DNA of 64,000 nt from Acanthosepion pharaonis (GCA_903632075.3 CAHIKZ030000957.1:703501-767500), one strand, 5' to 3'; shown: positions 42,595 to 53,624, counted from the first letter of the stretch. The notes: generated by a model from the letters alone, not told the origin. Translations and numbers: made by a program.

Positions 42595-43379
42595 ACTTTT
42601 CCGTCTTTTTTCCGACTTTTTTGACCGGTCTTTTTTGAATTTCTTTTTTTTGAAGTGCGACGAACTTGTTTTTGACCCACGAGGATTTGCTGCAAGTGCT
42701 TGACGAACTTTATTCGACCCACCAAGTCTTTCTGTTAAGTTTTTATTTAAGTTTTTCTTTTTTCTTTCTTCTTTTTCCATTTCTTTTGTTTGTTTGAAAT
42801 TATTTTTCTGGGCTTCGGCCCATTTTATTTATTTTTTTAGTCCGGTTTTGACGTAGTCTTACCGGACGACTGCTTTTTTTCTGTTTATTTCTTTTCAGTG
42901 TTTTAGTACAGTTTAAGAAAAGTAGAAAAAGAAAGCTTTTTATTTTTATTAGTTTGTTTGTTTGTTTTTCTTTGACTTTTAATTTATTTTCCTTATCGGC
43001 TTCGGCCGAAAACCTTTTTTTTTCTCTGGTTACAAACCAGACTTTTTCTTTTCTTTTTCTTTTTGTACATTTTTATTGAATTTGTGAAAAAAAAGAGAGG
43101 AGTTTCTGTTTTCGTTTTTTCTTTTATTTTTTGGCAGCCTTTGGGCGCCATTTTTAATTTTTTTTACTTGGCTATTTTCTGTTATCTAGTTTGTCTTTTA
43201 TTATTCTTTTAGTTTTCACAGTTCATTTTTAAAAGTTTATTGTCTTTGTTGTTTAATTTACTGGTGCATCCAGGTTTTTCTTTATTTGTTTAATTTTTTC
43301 TTTTTTTTCCCAACTCCTTTCCCCAAATTTGGAGATAAATATAGATACCCGCAGGTGGTAGTCGCCACACGGAAGCAAT
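42595..43379 (+). promoter_or_regulatory. T-rich 5' UTR of the Tx1 LINE
   Basis: Strong strand asymmetry (T-rich, few A) with repeated TTTTTTCTTTT tracts and patches such as CTTCGGCC near 42812 and 43000. LINEs of this type carry an internal promoter here, but no specific element could be assigned. Confidence 0.6.
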
Positions 43380-43832
43380 ATGGCCGACGGTGCCGGTCGG
43401 TCGAGTGTTAAGAAAGACCTTTTTGGGTCAGCTGCGAAAGCTGACCCACCGGATAAACCCGATAAAAAGCGGGCTAATGATAGCCCAAAATTAGAACTTG
43501 CTAGTACCTCCAAAAAAGGAGATACAAGCAAGAACGACAAGGTGCCAAATGAGTCACAAGCTAAGACTGCTGAGGAGTTGCCCTCTTGTTGGAAGTCCCC
43601 ACCAAGTTGCATTCTGAACATGGCGGATTTCTTGGAAAAGGCGAAAAATTATGCCCATCTTGTAAATAAAGAGGGGCTGGTCGAAGTAGTCCAAGAAGAC
43701 GATGTGTTCTCAAAGAGAATGGTGTCCGCTTTCGTGGTCGACAAGAAAACACGAAAGATTTGTCGCTCCACGAAAGACATAGTGATTAAATCACTTTTGT
43801 CCCTGGGGATAAAAACCCCAAAGAATTATTAA
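43380..43832 (+). pseudogene. Tx1 LINE ORF1, N-terminal part
   Basis: Starts at the ATG at 43380 (MADGAGRSSVKKDLFG) after the T-rich UTR. The first 80 residues are charged and low complexity (KADPPDKPDKKRANDSPKLE). A folded part follows: MADFLEKAKNYAHLVNKEGL and SKRMVSAFVVDKKTRKICR. The frame ends at 43830, but similarity to Tx1 ORF1 proteins continues in another frame (WDILLPTPEDCLAMAKE at about 43853-43903). ORF1 products of this group are RNA-binding proteins needed for retrotransposition. Confidence 0.75.
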
Positions 43833-44285
43833 AGGTTCTGGTTTTTTCATGTGGGACATTCTGCTGCCCACGCCAGAAGATTGCCTTGCTATGGCAAAAG
43901 AGAGCTCATTACGAAAGATCTAATTTTTAGAACCGAGTATGAAGGCCGCAGAAGGACCAGGGTGGCTGTTTTGAGGTTCCTCCTCAAATTTCCGGAGAGC
44001 ACCTGGCTGCATTTTTTTATGCAGTACGGCCAAATTTTAGGGGCTCTCTCGGACAATTTGAACGGGGGATGGACTTTTGATATCATGCTTGACCAGAATG
44101 CCTTCAAGTCCGTCCCCAACTGTTTGGGTTTTGGCGACCGGAAAATGCCGGTCATAGTGACCGGTAGGAAACCAACTTGCTGGAGGTGTGGAGAGACTGG
44201 TCACCTTTCCAACTCCTGCCCAGGGAAGAAGGCCCTGGAGTTCCGGTCGCAGGCGACCAAAATCCACCCTTGGCCGACAAGGTAA
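43833..44285 (+). pseudogene. Tx1 LINE ORF1, central part with zinc knuckle
   Basis: After a shift near 43900 the 43851-44285 frame carries TEYEGRRRTRVAVLRF, WTFDIMLDQNAFKSVPNCLG and KMPVIVTGRKPTCWRCGETG. The knuckle CWRCGETGHLSNSC (44178-44219, CX2CX4HX4C) and PGKK follow. This order is characteristic of Tx1-clade ORF1 proteins and would bind nucleic acid. Confidence 0.8.
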
Positions 44286-45409
44286 AATCCATGACGCCTG
44301 TAGTGGGCCTAGCTGGGGGCGGACCGGTGCGGAAAAACCCTCGGTTGGGTCCGTACCCACATTACCCCCTAAACCAACGCCTTCCACAAGTGTGGACAAG
44401 GAAAAGGATGAGGGGGAATGGCGCCTCGTAGTTAGGGGCAAGGGGAAGACCCAAACAGCGGTTCCTCCGTCCCATCATGACCCCAGGGACACTAACACCT
44501 ACAGCCCCATTCCTCTACCAGCTCTGAGGGCGACGCCTCGGCGTCTTATCGGGAGAATGCAACGGTTACCCAGAAATTAAATGAACCAAGCTGGGAGAAG
44601 ATTTTGGACCTTAAGAAGCTAAAAGATAAACTGGAGACAAAACGAGGGAAAAATCAGAAATCGCTGGGGGCACCGGGCCCCCTATCCTCTGCCCGTCTTC
44701 CCCTTCTGCTCCAAAAAATCATTCACAAAACCACCTCCGCCCAAATCTCTTTCAAACTCCCCTGGCAAAATCTCTACATTCTGGCAAACCCTCTCCGGTG
44801 AGGACTCCTTCAGGATGGACTCTTTCGACGACACCCAACCTCACACCCATGTCCACTCCCATTCATTCTCCTAAAAAAAAAAAAAAGGTTCCGTAGCCCG
44901 GAGACACAAACTGTCATAGATAAAAAAAAAAGAAAATCATCAAACCACCGTATTTCCCCGGGGAAGACGTCTGCCGCGTATCCCGGGACCAGGCGGATAG
45001 GGTTTTTGGTCAAACCAGGAACCCGAAGGACTTAAAAGGCCTATGGAACTTCCATAAAATTAATGATTTGGACGTGGAAAAACCGGAAAATTTCCCTTCG
45101 GCAAGAAGAATTTTGACCGTAGTTCGAACTGGCCCGGGTACGCGGGAGATTTGGGGCATGATAGAGGAGGCCCAGTCGTCTCTAAAAATGGTGCCCCCAG
45201 CTGCCTACCTACTCGATCCGGAAACAGAGGAAGCAAATCAAAAACTGAAAGGGAGGGTCCCCGTTTTCGTTCACACATCCCTTTATAGGGCGCTAAAATT
45301 AACTTACCCCTCGGACATCGGCGGCTTGTCGCAAGATGATACTATCGAAAATGAGATGGCGTCTGGGACGAGCTGTCGGTGTCCTCACCCCAGCCATGTT
45401 CTATCCTGA
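44286..45409 (+). pseudogene. Tx1 LINE ORF1, C-terminal part (broken)
   Basis: Several short frames in series replace one ORF: a proline-rich low-complexity part (44290-44880), an A tract at about 44873-44886 where a slip is likely, then 45068-45409 with NFPSARRILTVVRTGPGTRE and VPVFVHTSLYRALKLTYPSD. The last frame stops 25 bases before the ORF2 start. Frame order and spacing support its being the end of ORF1. Confidence 0.55.
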
Positions 45410-45433
45410 AGGGCAACCCTAATCGGTTTCACA

Positions 45434-46402
45434 ATGGCACTTTGGTTAGCTAGTTTGAATGCCCGGGGCATGAGGTCCGAGTCTCGCAGGGCGAGGCTCT
45501 CCCGTGACCTTCAGCGCCTCGGGGTGAATATATGTTGTTTACAAGAGACCCGGTTTTCTTCTCATGATCGTGAGGATATACTGTCTAGGGGGTTCGCCCT
45601 TTATTCAGCATGTTTTGATGGTCGTTCGAGGGGTGTCTCTTGGATAGTGAGCAGGTCTTTGAAGGCTGCATGTACCCTTGTCTTCGCGGATCCGGCGGGC
45701 AGGCTTTGCGTGCTGGATGTTACCATAAAGGATAAGGTTCTTCGTCTCATTGGGGTTTATGCGCCCAATGCCCATTCCGAGCGGCCTGCTTTGTTTCGGC
45801 AGATCGCGCCGTTCTTGACGACGTCTCGTCGGGTAGTTTTAGCGGGGGATTGGAATGCCGTCCTTGACCCCGATATAGATCGTATAGGGCATAAACAAGG
45901 TACTAACAACCCGGATGTGAAACCATTTCGGGACTTTATCGATGGGTTTGATCTCGTCGATAAGCTCCGGAATGAACACCCTCGGGAGGTAGTTTGGACT
46001 TGGACAACTAGTGGCAACTCGGCTCCTGGGACGCTTGCGAGCTACCTGGACCGAGTTTTAGTTAGGAGAGTCGATGTAGGGCTCTTAGGGTGTCCAAGTT
46101 TCCATTATATAGTTTATACGGATCATAGGCTTGTCCGGGTTCGTGTAAACTTAGATAAGCCTAAGGTTAAGTTGGCTGGTTACTGGAAATTGAACTGTTC
46201 GCTTTTCGGTGATCAGGGTTTCCGGGACCAGCTGTTACTAATGATACAAAGGGAATTGACGGGAGAGGTTGTGGGAAATGCCTGGTGGGGCAATTTAAAA
46301 TCTAAGATTCGATCGTTTGCTGCCGATTTTAGTCGCCGACTCAATTTAGATAAATTAGCGGCGCAAACAGCTTTAGAAGAAGAAAAGTTGATCGGGCCGT
46401 GA
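45434..46402 (+). pseudogene. Tx1 LINE ORF2, endonuclease domain
   Basis: The start is ATG 45434 (MALWLASLNARGM). APE-type endonuclease motifs are seen in order: LNARGM (residues 8-13), CLQETRF with the metal-binding E at 38, IGVYAPN, AGDWNAVLDP near residue 137, WTWTTSGNSAPGTLASYLDR, and YTDHRLVRV near residue 230 (the SDH motif, here TDH). The domain nicks target DNA to start reverse transcription. The frame ends at a TGA (46400) created by a shift near 46395; the RT continues in other frames. Confidence 0.85.
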
Positions 46403-46519
46403 AATCCCGTGTTAGTGGGGACGTAGTCTTAGCTAAGGCAGAGTTGGCCTCCTTGCTTATCAAGAAGGATCAAGCTCTGGTAGTTAGGGCTAGGTTAAAA
46501 AGAATGTGAGGCAACGAAT

Positions 46520-46981
46520 ATGGCCGCTGAACTGCGTGCAGAGGAGAATCGAAGCGCGGCCAGGCGACATATAGCGTGCGTCACATTACCGGATAAGCGG
46601 ACCGTGACTACAAACGCGGGCATATGTGAGGTCTTTTCGAGATTACTTTCAGGAGCTTTTCACCAGGAGCCCGGTCTGAGCTCTGCTCAGTTCGACGCCT
46701 ATTTAGCTGACTTTCCCTGCCTCTCGGCAGCTGAAGTGGCTAGGTGCGAGGGTCCCATAACAGAGTCGGAAATCTGGGAAGCGCTGAAGCAGGTTGGCCT
46801 GGATAAGTCTCCGGGATTAGATGGTCTTCCCTACGAAGTTTACTTGAGGTTGTCGCACGTTTTTGTTCCTTTTCTGGGACTGATGTACAACCACTGGATG
46901 AGGCAGGGTCTTTACCTCAACGCTTCACCAGGGGTGTCATCAAGTTGCTGCGTAAGGACAAAGACGGTGGGGATGGGTTAG
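46520..46981 (+). pseudogene. Tx1 LINE ORF2, start of reverse transcriptase
   Basis: MAAELRAEENRSAARRHIAC leads into SRLLSGAFHQEPGLSSAQFD, ITESEIWEALKQVGLDKSPG and LDGLPYEVYLRL, which is the RT region before motif A. The frame is lost near 46920. In another frame the sequence continues with FTRGVIKLLRKDKDGGDGLG and NFRPLTMLNTDLKILAKILA up to about 47080. Confidence 0.85.
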
Positions 46982-47401
46982 GGAACTTTCGCCCTTTAAC
47001 GATGTTAAACACTGACTTAAAGATTTTGGCGAAGATCTTAGCCAACCGTTTGCAGCTTGTCCTGTCTAGTCTGATTGGCCCCTGAACAGACTTGTGCTGT
47101 GAAGGGCAGGACTATTCAGGATAACCTTCATATGGTACGCTTGATCTTAGAACAAGTCGACAGTGAAGCCGCGCTGATCAATTTAGATCAGTCCAAGGCC
47201 TTCGATAGGGTTGACCATCGATTTCTGGAGGCTGTCCTTTCGGCGGCCGGTTTCGGAGCCGACTTTCGCTCCTGGATCCGACTCTTGTATGCGACCCCGG
47301 TGCGCTGGTGGAAGTGAATGGGGTAAGATCGAAGCCTTTCGTATTGTCTCGCTCCATTCGTCAAGGTTGTCCGCTATCGCCTCTGCTTTTACGTTCTTGC
47401 G
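46982..47401 (+). pseudogene. Tx1 LINE ORF2, reverse transcriptase motif A region
   Basis: At 47075-47317 the frame has EQTCAVKGRTIQDNLHMVRL and ALINLDQSKAFDRVDHRFLE (motif A, catalytic D in LDQSKAFD). After a shift near 47300 come VEVNGVRSKPFVLSRSIRQG and CPLSPLL (motif B). A further shift near 47392 joins the last frame. Three shifts fall within 320 bp. Confidence 0.8.
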
Positions 47402-48865
47402 TTGGAGCCTTTCCTTCGCAAGTTAAAGGCGAATCCGGTCCTACGCGGTATTTCGCTGCCTGGTGCTAACACCTCAGCCAGGTATTCTGCCTATGCTGAC
47501 GACGTTTCGGTTCTTGTGTCGAGCAGAGCCGAGATTAACGAAGTCAGTAAGCAGATCAGTGGGTATGAGATGGTGACAGGGGCCAAAATCAACCGCAATA
47601 AGTCTGTGGGCTTGCGGTTGGGTGCGTGGAAGGGAGTTTCTCTTCCCGGACCTTTCCTCTGGACGGATGGGCCGATCAAGATACTCGGCGTCTGGTTCGG
47701 TCCTGATCTCCAGTTGGAAAAGAATTGGTCGGAGGTACAGGGGCGGGCCGAGGCCGCGGCTAGTCTGTGGTCTCGAAGGGGACTTTCCCTGAAGGGAAGG
47801 GCGGAAGTTTGTGGTTCTCACATCTATCCGATCCTCCTCTACCGTCTTTCTGTGCTTCCACTCCCGTATGCCCGACTAATGTCATTAGTCAAGGCCTTGT
47901 TCTCTTTCTTGTGGAGAGGCAAGGCCCATATGGCATCTCGCGAGATCTGCTGCCTTCATCCCTCTGAGGGCGGTCTGGGGATGCCTAGCATTGAGATTCG
48001 TCAATATATGCTACGCATTACCTTTCTAGACCGAATGTGTCGCGGTTTGGATGAGGTGGGCACCTTTTGGAAAGAAGATGTCCGTAAACATTTCCCATCC
48101 CTGAGAAGTGTGCACTCGTGCGAGGAGGAGGCCGGTCGTACTCCTCGTGGCGAGTGCTCCTTCTATCGTGAATGTCGTCGTGCTTTGAAGCTCCTCTTGC
48201 GGACGTCGGTTGGCCTCTCCGACGCCCAAGCGTTGTCTCGTAAGGCATTATATCGATTGTTAGTTAGGGGGTCCGTTCGAGATACTCTGATCGACGAGCT
48301 CGGTCTTACGAAGCAGGAGGCTCGCTCGATATGGCCTTGGGCGCCTGGGTTGAAATGTCTCACTAAGGATGAGGCATCACTCACCTGGCTGATGATTCGT
48401 GGGGCCCTCTGGGTCGGCAAAAGACTGTTCAGCAGGCTTGGAGAAATATCCAAACTGTCGTCGCTGTACTGGAAATGTCGAGACCATTGGTCACGCCTTT
48501 TTTCAGTGCAAGACGGTAGTGCCGTTAATGCAAGTTTGTTGAAGGCCTCATGGTTCGCATGCTGCAGGGAAAGTTTTTTTGTCCTGGAAGCTAGTTCTGT
48601 TTGTAGCAATGTGGTATCGCAATTGACGAAGGCTGAACACTATGTGTTCTGTTGCTTACTAGGGGTTATGCGAGTCGTGATTTGGACGACGCGACAGAAG
48701 GGATTCTATGAAGGCGAGAAGTTCACCTCTTCCCAACTGATCTTGTACTTTAGGCATCAGCTTAAAGTCAAGATTAGGACGGAAAGGCGGCGGCTCCCAT
48801 CATCAGAATTCGGCAAAAGGTGGGTGAATCTTGCGCGAATGTGTAGAGTGAAAGGGCTGACCTAG
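47402..48865 (+). pseudogene. Tx1 LINE ORF2, reverse transcriptase catalytic box and C-terminus
   Basis: A 487-codon open frame, the longest in the window. The catalytic YADD is in RYSAYADDVSVLVSS (about 47492-47503). TGAKINRNKSVGLRLG and KILGVWFGPD follow, then the thumb region GLSLKGRAEVCGSHIYPILL and SFLWRGKAHMASREICCLHP. The C-terminal 250 residues end with KRWVNLARMCRVKGLT and have no zinc-finger ending that I can see. The ATG at 47402 is internal and only marks the frame. Confidence 0.85.
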
Positions 48866-49638
48866 AGTGGCACTTGGATGTCGGTTAGGTACAGAATTTT
48901 GTCCTAACAGGGTTGAACATAGGCAACCCACCCAGATATTAGGCTAGACTAGGTTGTCATTTTTTGAACTTTTAGTTCTTTTTTTCCCGGTTAACTTAGC
49001 TAGGGTATGTGAGCTCATTAGCCCCTTTTATTTCTGTCCCTAATTTTTCTTTTGTTTAATTGCCCATCCCTCCCTCGTTAGGTGGATAGTGATGTCAGTT
49101 TTCTGGTGGATGCGGGGCGCCTTTCGTTTTCGTGTATGTGTTTTCGTATTTGTTGTTGTGTATGAATGAGTGAGTGTTTTTGTGAATGTTTGATGGTTTG
49201 AATGTGTACTTATTTTATTAGTCCCGCATCGATTTCGTCCAGTTAACTGATTTTTCTGCCACATTCATAGTTTTGGGGGGTTTTATTACTAACTCAGTTT
49301 TGTTTAGTTTATTGTACATAATTAATGCACGTTGTAAATATTCATTTGGGGATTTTTTTTAAAAGTTGTTATTTAATGACCCTCCCCCCATGAACAATAT
49401 ATGTAAATAAGGGAACTAATTAGGACTTCATAGAGAATCTGAGGTATTATGGTGGACGTAGTAAGAAAGGTAGGAGTGATTGTGTTGTTTTGGTGAATGG
49501 ATTATTGTTGGCATGTTTGGGTCAGTGTCTGCGACTAGCTAAGTTTAGATTAAAGACAGAAGAAGACCGTCATTCCCCATCCCCCCTTTTCGGCCCTGTG
49601 CCACATTTGTTTGTATTTTTTACAAAACAATAAATATT
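48866..49638 (+). other. 3' UTR of the Tx1 LINE
   Basis: Non-coding, T-rich, ending ACAAAACAATAAATATT with an AATAAA signal at 49629-49634 just before the target duplication. Confidence 0.8.
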
Positions 49639-49650
49639 GTGTTATAGTAA
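49639..49650 (+). repeat. Target-site duplication GTGTTATAGTAA, right copy (Tx1 LINE)
   Basis: Identical to 42583-42594. It leads straight into the rest of the gypsy LTR (GCTCCGCTTACACTATC). Confidence 0.95.
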
Positions 49651-49754
49651 GCTCCGCTTACACTATCTCTGTAACCTGTTGTTAATATATCTTTCTTATA
49701 TCTAATCCGTGTTCCGTGTTTTACTTCTGTGGTCCCAACTTTGGCCCCACATCA
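49651..49754 (+). repeat. 3' LTR of the Ty3/gypsy element, right 104 bp
   Basis: Matches 37520-37623 with a few substitutions and ends GGCCCCACATCA. Confidence 0.95.
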
Positions 49755-49759
49755 CTAAT
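49755..49759 (+). repeat. Target-site duplication CTAAT, right copy (Ty3/gypsy)
   Basis: Same five bases as at 37426-37430. Confidence 0.8.
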
Positions 49760-50935
49760 ATTAACAGAAGAATTTTAAGTTTCACCCAAAGTCACTAAGG
49801 CACAAGAAAAAGAAAAAAAAATATATTAGGGAGAGAGAACAATACAAAATATGGTCTAGGAAGACAGAGGAACAAAACTAGCTAGAAAGTAAAAAACCGT
49901 ATACTATCCCCATTAGCAAGAAGCTAGAAAGAAGAAACTTCCAGCAGAGGACCCCCGGTCATATCTCGCCACGACAGTTGCAAAATGAGGAGAGCCAACT
50001 GCCAATACAGTGCCACACCAAAAGCTACGGTGGCGGAGCTATTTTTAGGCATCTGTTTGTTCAGAAAACTCATTTGATGTTTAGCATTGGTAATTTTTTT
50101 TTTAATCCGTGAACGATCACCTAGTGAATCAGAAACAGCATCCTGTAATGTAATTACGATCCGAGTTCGTAAAATAAAAAGAAAATATTTTTACAATCAT
50201 AAAATATCACTAGATATTTTATTACTGTTGTTCACTCACTAAAAGCAAAAAGACACACTCAATGTTACTAAACGTAGTTGTTAAAAGTCTATAACGCTTG
50301 ACCCGGGAATTGAAAAAGCTAAAATTTTAAGGATCGCTTAACTGTTCAACGAAGTGCTGGCTTCTGAGAGGAAGATGTTCGAAAGGAACTTCCTCCTTAC
50401 TAATGGAATATCACTGGAATAGGGACCATTCATCCCTGCATTTGGAGGTGTAAATGTCTGAACAGTTGGGAATAAGTAGTGTAACACATGAGAATATTTT
50501 CCTTGGAAATAGTGATAGAATAGTGAGAGGCTTGCTACAATGGCATGACGAATCTTAGCAAAAGAGGTCTGAACAGGTGGAACTAGGGATTGATATACGT
50601 CACATTTTCCATGGAGATAGTGATAAAATAGAGATAGTTTTGTGATATTTTGTCACTGCGAAATGAGCTAAGGGATGGAAAATGAATAATTTATCACCCA
50701 CAAAGCCAGGTACGCTTTTGAACTTCTTTGACCAATTGAAGTCCAGATATGGTACCAATTTCATTTTTAGTCTGACCTGACTCTTGGATAAACAGATGAT
50801 GCTAGGAGGAGTTTGATATTTTCTGGGCTCTTACCAGGTACCGACGATTCATCCAGCGTCTTTAGCGATTCAGCGTATATACGGTTTCCACTTGTGGTTT
50901 GGGGAGAACGTCAGTCTAAACAGACGTCCAAAACC
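49760..50935. other. No gene; a diverged about 110-bp duplication at 50440-50660
   Basis: TCTGAACAGTTGG ... CTTGGAAATAGTGATAGAAT and TCTGAACAGGTGG ... CCATGGAGATAGTGATAAAA are two related segments. A third related piece lies near 56370-56430 (CCATGGAAACAGCGATAGAG), so this belongs to a dispersed repeat. Confidence 0.5.
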
Positions 50936-50939
50936 AATT

Positions 50940-51010
50940 TATTGATTGATTCGTTTTTTTATGGCTTATCAACCCCTTTGCAGATTATTTAAAGCCAGAA
51001 AATATGTTCG
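50940..51010 (+). repeat. Solo hairpin unit (diverged)
   Basis: TTATGGCTTATCAACCCCTT and AGATTATTTAAAGCCAG keep the plan of the hairpin family (GGC.TATCAACC ... ATTTAA.GCC), with a GATTGATTC lead. Confidence 0.55.
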
Positions 51011-51181
51011 ATTGTACCCAATTGAAATGAATGAAAACATTAAAACTAGCGATAAGTATGTGCGTGTGTGAAACAAGCGAGGGTATGAACGTGTGTGTGA
51101 ATGTTCAATCAAGAGTAGACCAAGGAAACAATTGCGCCCCAGCAGAGGACACCTTACCTAAGTGCGGCTCATCTGGAAGCA

Positions 51182-51186
<5 letters not shown>

Positions 51187-51227
<41 letters not shown>
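51187..51227. repeat. (GA)n microsatellite
   Basis: Uninterrupted GA dinucleotides. Confidence 0.95.
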
Positions 51228-51229
<2 letters not shown>

Positions 51230-51454
51230 ATGTTTGTCTTTCTGTAAACATAAATAGTGCCCTGTAAGTAGCGTTTTTGGCGAAGACAACGGTGTAACAC
51301 ACAGAAACATAATATGTAATATGTAAAATTGTATTACATATGTTTATAAATTGATAGTAAGTAACCGATTTGGCAAAATACTCAAGATATATCTATATAT
51401 TAAATAAAACAATGTATTTCCAAGTGAAAATATCTGTTTTAATCACAATTACTG

Positions 51455-51640
51455 CAAAGAGAATGGACTGGGTACGCCATCCACATGGGATGCATTCCAG
51501 GACGCCGTGGCAGATGACAGGAAGACCGAACAAAGAAACTGCATAAAGACGGAATCAGAACTGAGCTCCACAGGTGCCAGGTCATCTTGCAACTTTGACT
51601 TTCGTTAAAAACATCGGCTTCCAATGTCCTCTTTTCACTC
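51455..51640 (+). pseudogene. Possible LINE RT C-terminal fragment (plus strand)
   Basis: Reads KRMDWVRHPHGMHSRTPWQM and, in a shifted frame, ELSSTGARSSCNFDFR. This recalls the GHV.RM ... GRP..TW...VE.EL...G..W ending of many LINE reverse transcriptases. It is short and broken, so uncertain. Confidence 0.35.
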
Positions 51641-51689
51641 AAAACAAAAAAAAAAAAAAAAACAAATAATAATAATTTGAAATTTGACA

Positions 51690-52440
51690 ACAACTCTTTG
51701 TTCTATGTGGCATGTTCCTTCACAACATGTGCGATCATGGCTCTCCACAATTTCCTATCCTTTTTAGCTCTTAATAAATTTTGTCATTTTGTTATCTCTC
51801 CTAAACCTTGTCACACCATCCATTTACTCAAGCTCGTTTCTTTTATGTGCTGTGTCCGTTCACGATATAGGCGATAATGGCTCTCCACAATTTCCTGTCC
51901 TTTGTAGCTCTTAACAATTTTTTCTTTTTGTTATCTTCCCTAAATGCTCTTCTGCCATTTATATACTCAGGATCGCTAGGTAGATTATGCGTTCTTTTCT
52001 TTTGCCATTCATGAATTGAATCTATCTTGTTTGTATCGAATTTTCCAAGCCCCCTTTCTTCATTATGTGTCCCAGAAATTTTCGTTTTTTAATGATTTTA
52101 AGCCTAAATGTCCTTTTTATTTATATTTTCTGTAAATCTTCGTTGCTGCTCACATTTTCAGTCCATGGTATTCTCAGCATCCTTCTGTAGAACCACATTT
52201 TTGTTGTTTCAGGCCTCTTCTACATCTTTGTGGTGGTTGTCAAAAATTCTCTGCCATATAACAGGGATGTTATCACGTAAGAGTTCAGTACTCTTTTCTT
52301 TGTTTCTAAGGAAATATTTCTGTATCTTAATACTTTACTTAGATTTAGAAGGCATCTTTCGCGATCACACTTCTGGCTTCAGTATCACACTTTGTGTCCT
52401 CTGTTAGAATAATTCTAAGATATTTAAATTGTTGTACTTG
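51690..52440 (-). pseudogene. LINE reverse transcriptase C-terminal relic, second LINE group
   Basis: The minus strand reads, in order, LETKKRVLNSYVITSLLYG, TTKMWFYRRMLRIPWTENVS and KKRKFLGHIMKKGGLE. These are the TLLYG.E.W, EMWFYRRMLRI.WTD and FLGHIMR..GLE motifs of a widespread LINE group distinct from the jockey/CR1-like one. The 3' end (GCTAAGAAAGGATAGGAAAT and GCCATGATCGC) is present twice, at 51836-51950 and 51690-51835, a local duplication of the tail. A further copy is at 61890-62450. Confidence 0.7.
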
Positions 52441-52689
52441 TTTGATGTTGGGATCTCTAGAACAAACCTATAATTGATCAGAGGCTTCTACTGTTATTTG
52501 CTAAACGCTTGTGAATTCTTGGGTCTACAGGCGAGAGCTTGAATCTCACGTTTGAATAGGGATTTGTAACGACGTCTCTTACAAGCTTGTCAATAACTGG
52601 CTAAAACTCACAGCCGAAGAGAGATTTTATTGATACAGTTTTACTACAACCTTATCAATGTCCTTTGCCCCAGAGAAGTGAGGCTGGAG
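52441..52689. other. No recognisable gene
   Basis: Mixed sequence. AGCTTGAATCTCACG near 52534 recalls a tRNA box B, but no box A could be matched. Confidence 0.3.
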
Positions 52690-53232
52690 CTAAAAACAGT
52701 GATATATATTTAGGGTTTGGTACGTTTCGGCGTTAACCATTTCGCATGGCTGATTCGGCGTCAAAAATAATTGGACTATTTGACAGAGCCATTTAGGCGC
52801 CAGATTGATTTGACATCACTGTGACCGGAGGAAACTCCCCCCCCCCCACAAAAAAGGATAAAGCGATTGAAAATACCCAACTTTCAATATGCCTTTTTAT
52901 TCATTTAGGGAATTAAGGATCCTACTAAAACACTAATGGAATAATGTAAATTAAAAACTTGAATTAAAAGTATTTTGTTAAAAAAAAAAATTAAAAACTT
53001 AGTAAAGCTATTTATCCATTGTGTATCATTTTCATTCTTCCATATTTGCTTCCATTTGACGACTGAAAAATATGAAACTGCACTTATGGAAATATAATAT
53101 AAAAATGCCTCTAACTACACTTTTTCTTAAATTCTATCATATAACGACGAAGTACTAATTTGACTACTAAACGAGAGAGAGAGAGAGAGAGAATGAGAGA
53201 GACAGACAGAGAGAGATGGGGAGAGAGAGCTG

Positions 53233-53280
<48 letters not shown>
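52690..53280. repeat. Left arm of an inverted repeat pair (TTCGGCGT family)
   Basis: GGTTTGGTACGTTTCGGCGT, TGGCTGATTCGGCGTCA, CATTTAGGCGCCAGATTGAT, then an A+T module (CCTACTAAAACACTAATGGA), then AGTACTAATTTGACTACTAA and a GA tract. The right side (57010 back to 56080) carries the same modules in reverse orientation. A loop of about 2.8 kb separates them. These are two insertions of one repeat in opposite directions. Confidence 0.75.
53171..53277. repeat. GA-rich microsatellite with GATA insert
   Basis: GA dinucleotides interrupted by GAATGAGAGAGACAGACAGA and a short GATA run. Confidence 0.9.
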
Positions 53281-53374
53281 TAATCTGACACCTAATCGAG
53301 ACTGCCAAAAAATTGACATATTTAGTGGATGAAAAGTTGATCAATCGTTGGCTCATTTGAAACGCATTGAACAG

Positions 53375-53605
53375 TTGGTTTGGTTGATTTTGTTTAGCGG
53401 CATATCAACCTCTATGGCTTATTTAATGCCGAAATCTAAATATTTTGATTGGTTTGGTTTGGTTGATTTTGTTTAGCGGCATATCAACCTCTATGGGTTA
53501 TTTAATGCCGAAATCTAAATATTTTGATTGGTTTAGTTTTGTTGATTTTGTTTAGAGCCATATCAACCTCTATGGGTTATTTAATGCCGAAATCTAAATA
53601 TTTTG
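53375..53605 (+). repeat. Tandem hairpin repeat, about 77-bp unit, three copies
   Basis: TTTAGCGGCATATCAACCTC, TATGGGTTATTTAATGCCGA and AATCTAAATATTTTGATTGG recur three times. This is the same unit type as the reverse-strand array at 33.4-33.9 kb. Confidence 0.9.
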
Positions 53606-53624
53606 AACGCAACTGCATGCCTTC

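Larger units (their letters stand above)
42595..49638 (+). mobile_element. Tx1-group (L1-like) non-LTR retrotransposon, near full length, 7.0 kb
   Basis: Flanked by a 12-bp target duplication. It has a T-rich 5' UTR (42595-43379), ORF1 with a CCHC knuckle (43380 to about 45409), ORF2 with apurinic-type endonuclease and reverse transcriptase (45434-48865), a 3' UTR (48866-49638) and the ending AATAAATATT with no long poly(A). ORF1 of the WDILLPTPE and CWRCGETGHLS type and an ORF2 with endonuclease upstream of RT match the Tx1 clade. Frameshifts in both ORFs show that the copy is dead, although nearly full length. It is younger than the gypsy element it interrupts. Confidence 0.9.
37431..49754 (+). 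mobile_element. Ty3/gypsy-type LTR retrotransposon, interrupted by a Tx1 LINE
   Basis: Excluding the inserted LINE (42595-49638) and one copy of its target duplication, the element is about 5.3 kb. It has a 5' LTR (37431-37623), leader, gag, protease, reverse transcriptase, RNase H, integrase, a purine tract and a 3' LTR split by the LINE. The RT-RH-IN order defines Ty3/gypsy. The two LTRs have the same length (193 bp) and differ at about seven positions by eye (about 3.6 percent), so the insertion is not very recent. At least eight frameshifts or stops in gag-pol make it defective. There is no envelope-like frame. Confidence 0.9.

Noticed and set aside
48018..48609. Minus-strand frames of up to 148 codons within the Tx1 ORF2
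   Set aside because: They are shadows of the 487-codon plus-strand frame, which has clear RT motifs.
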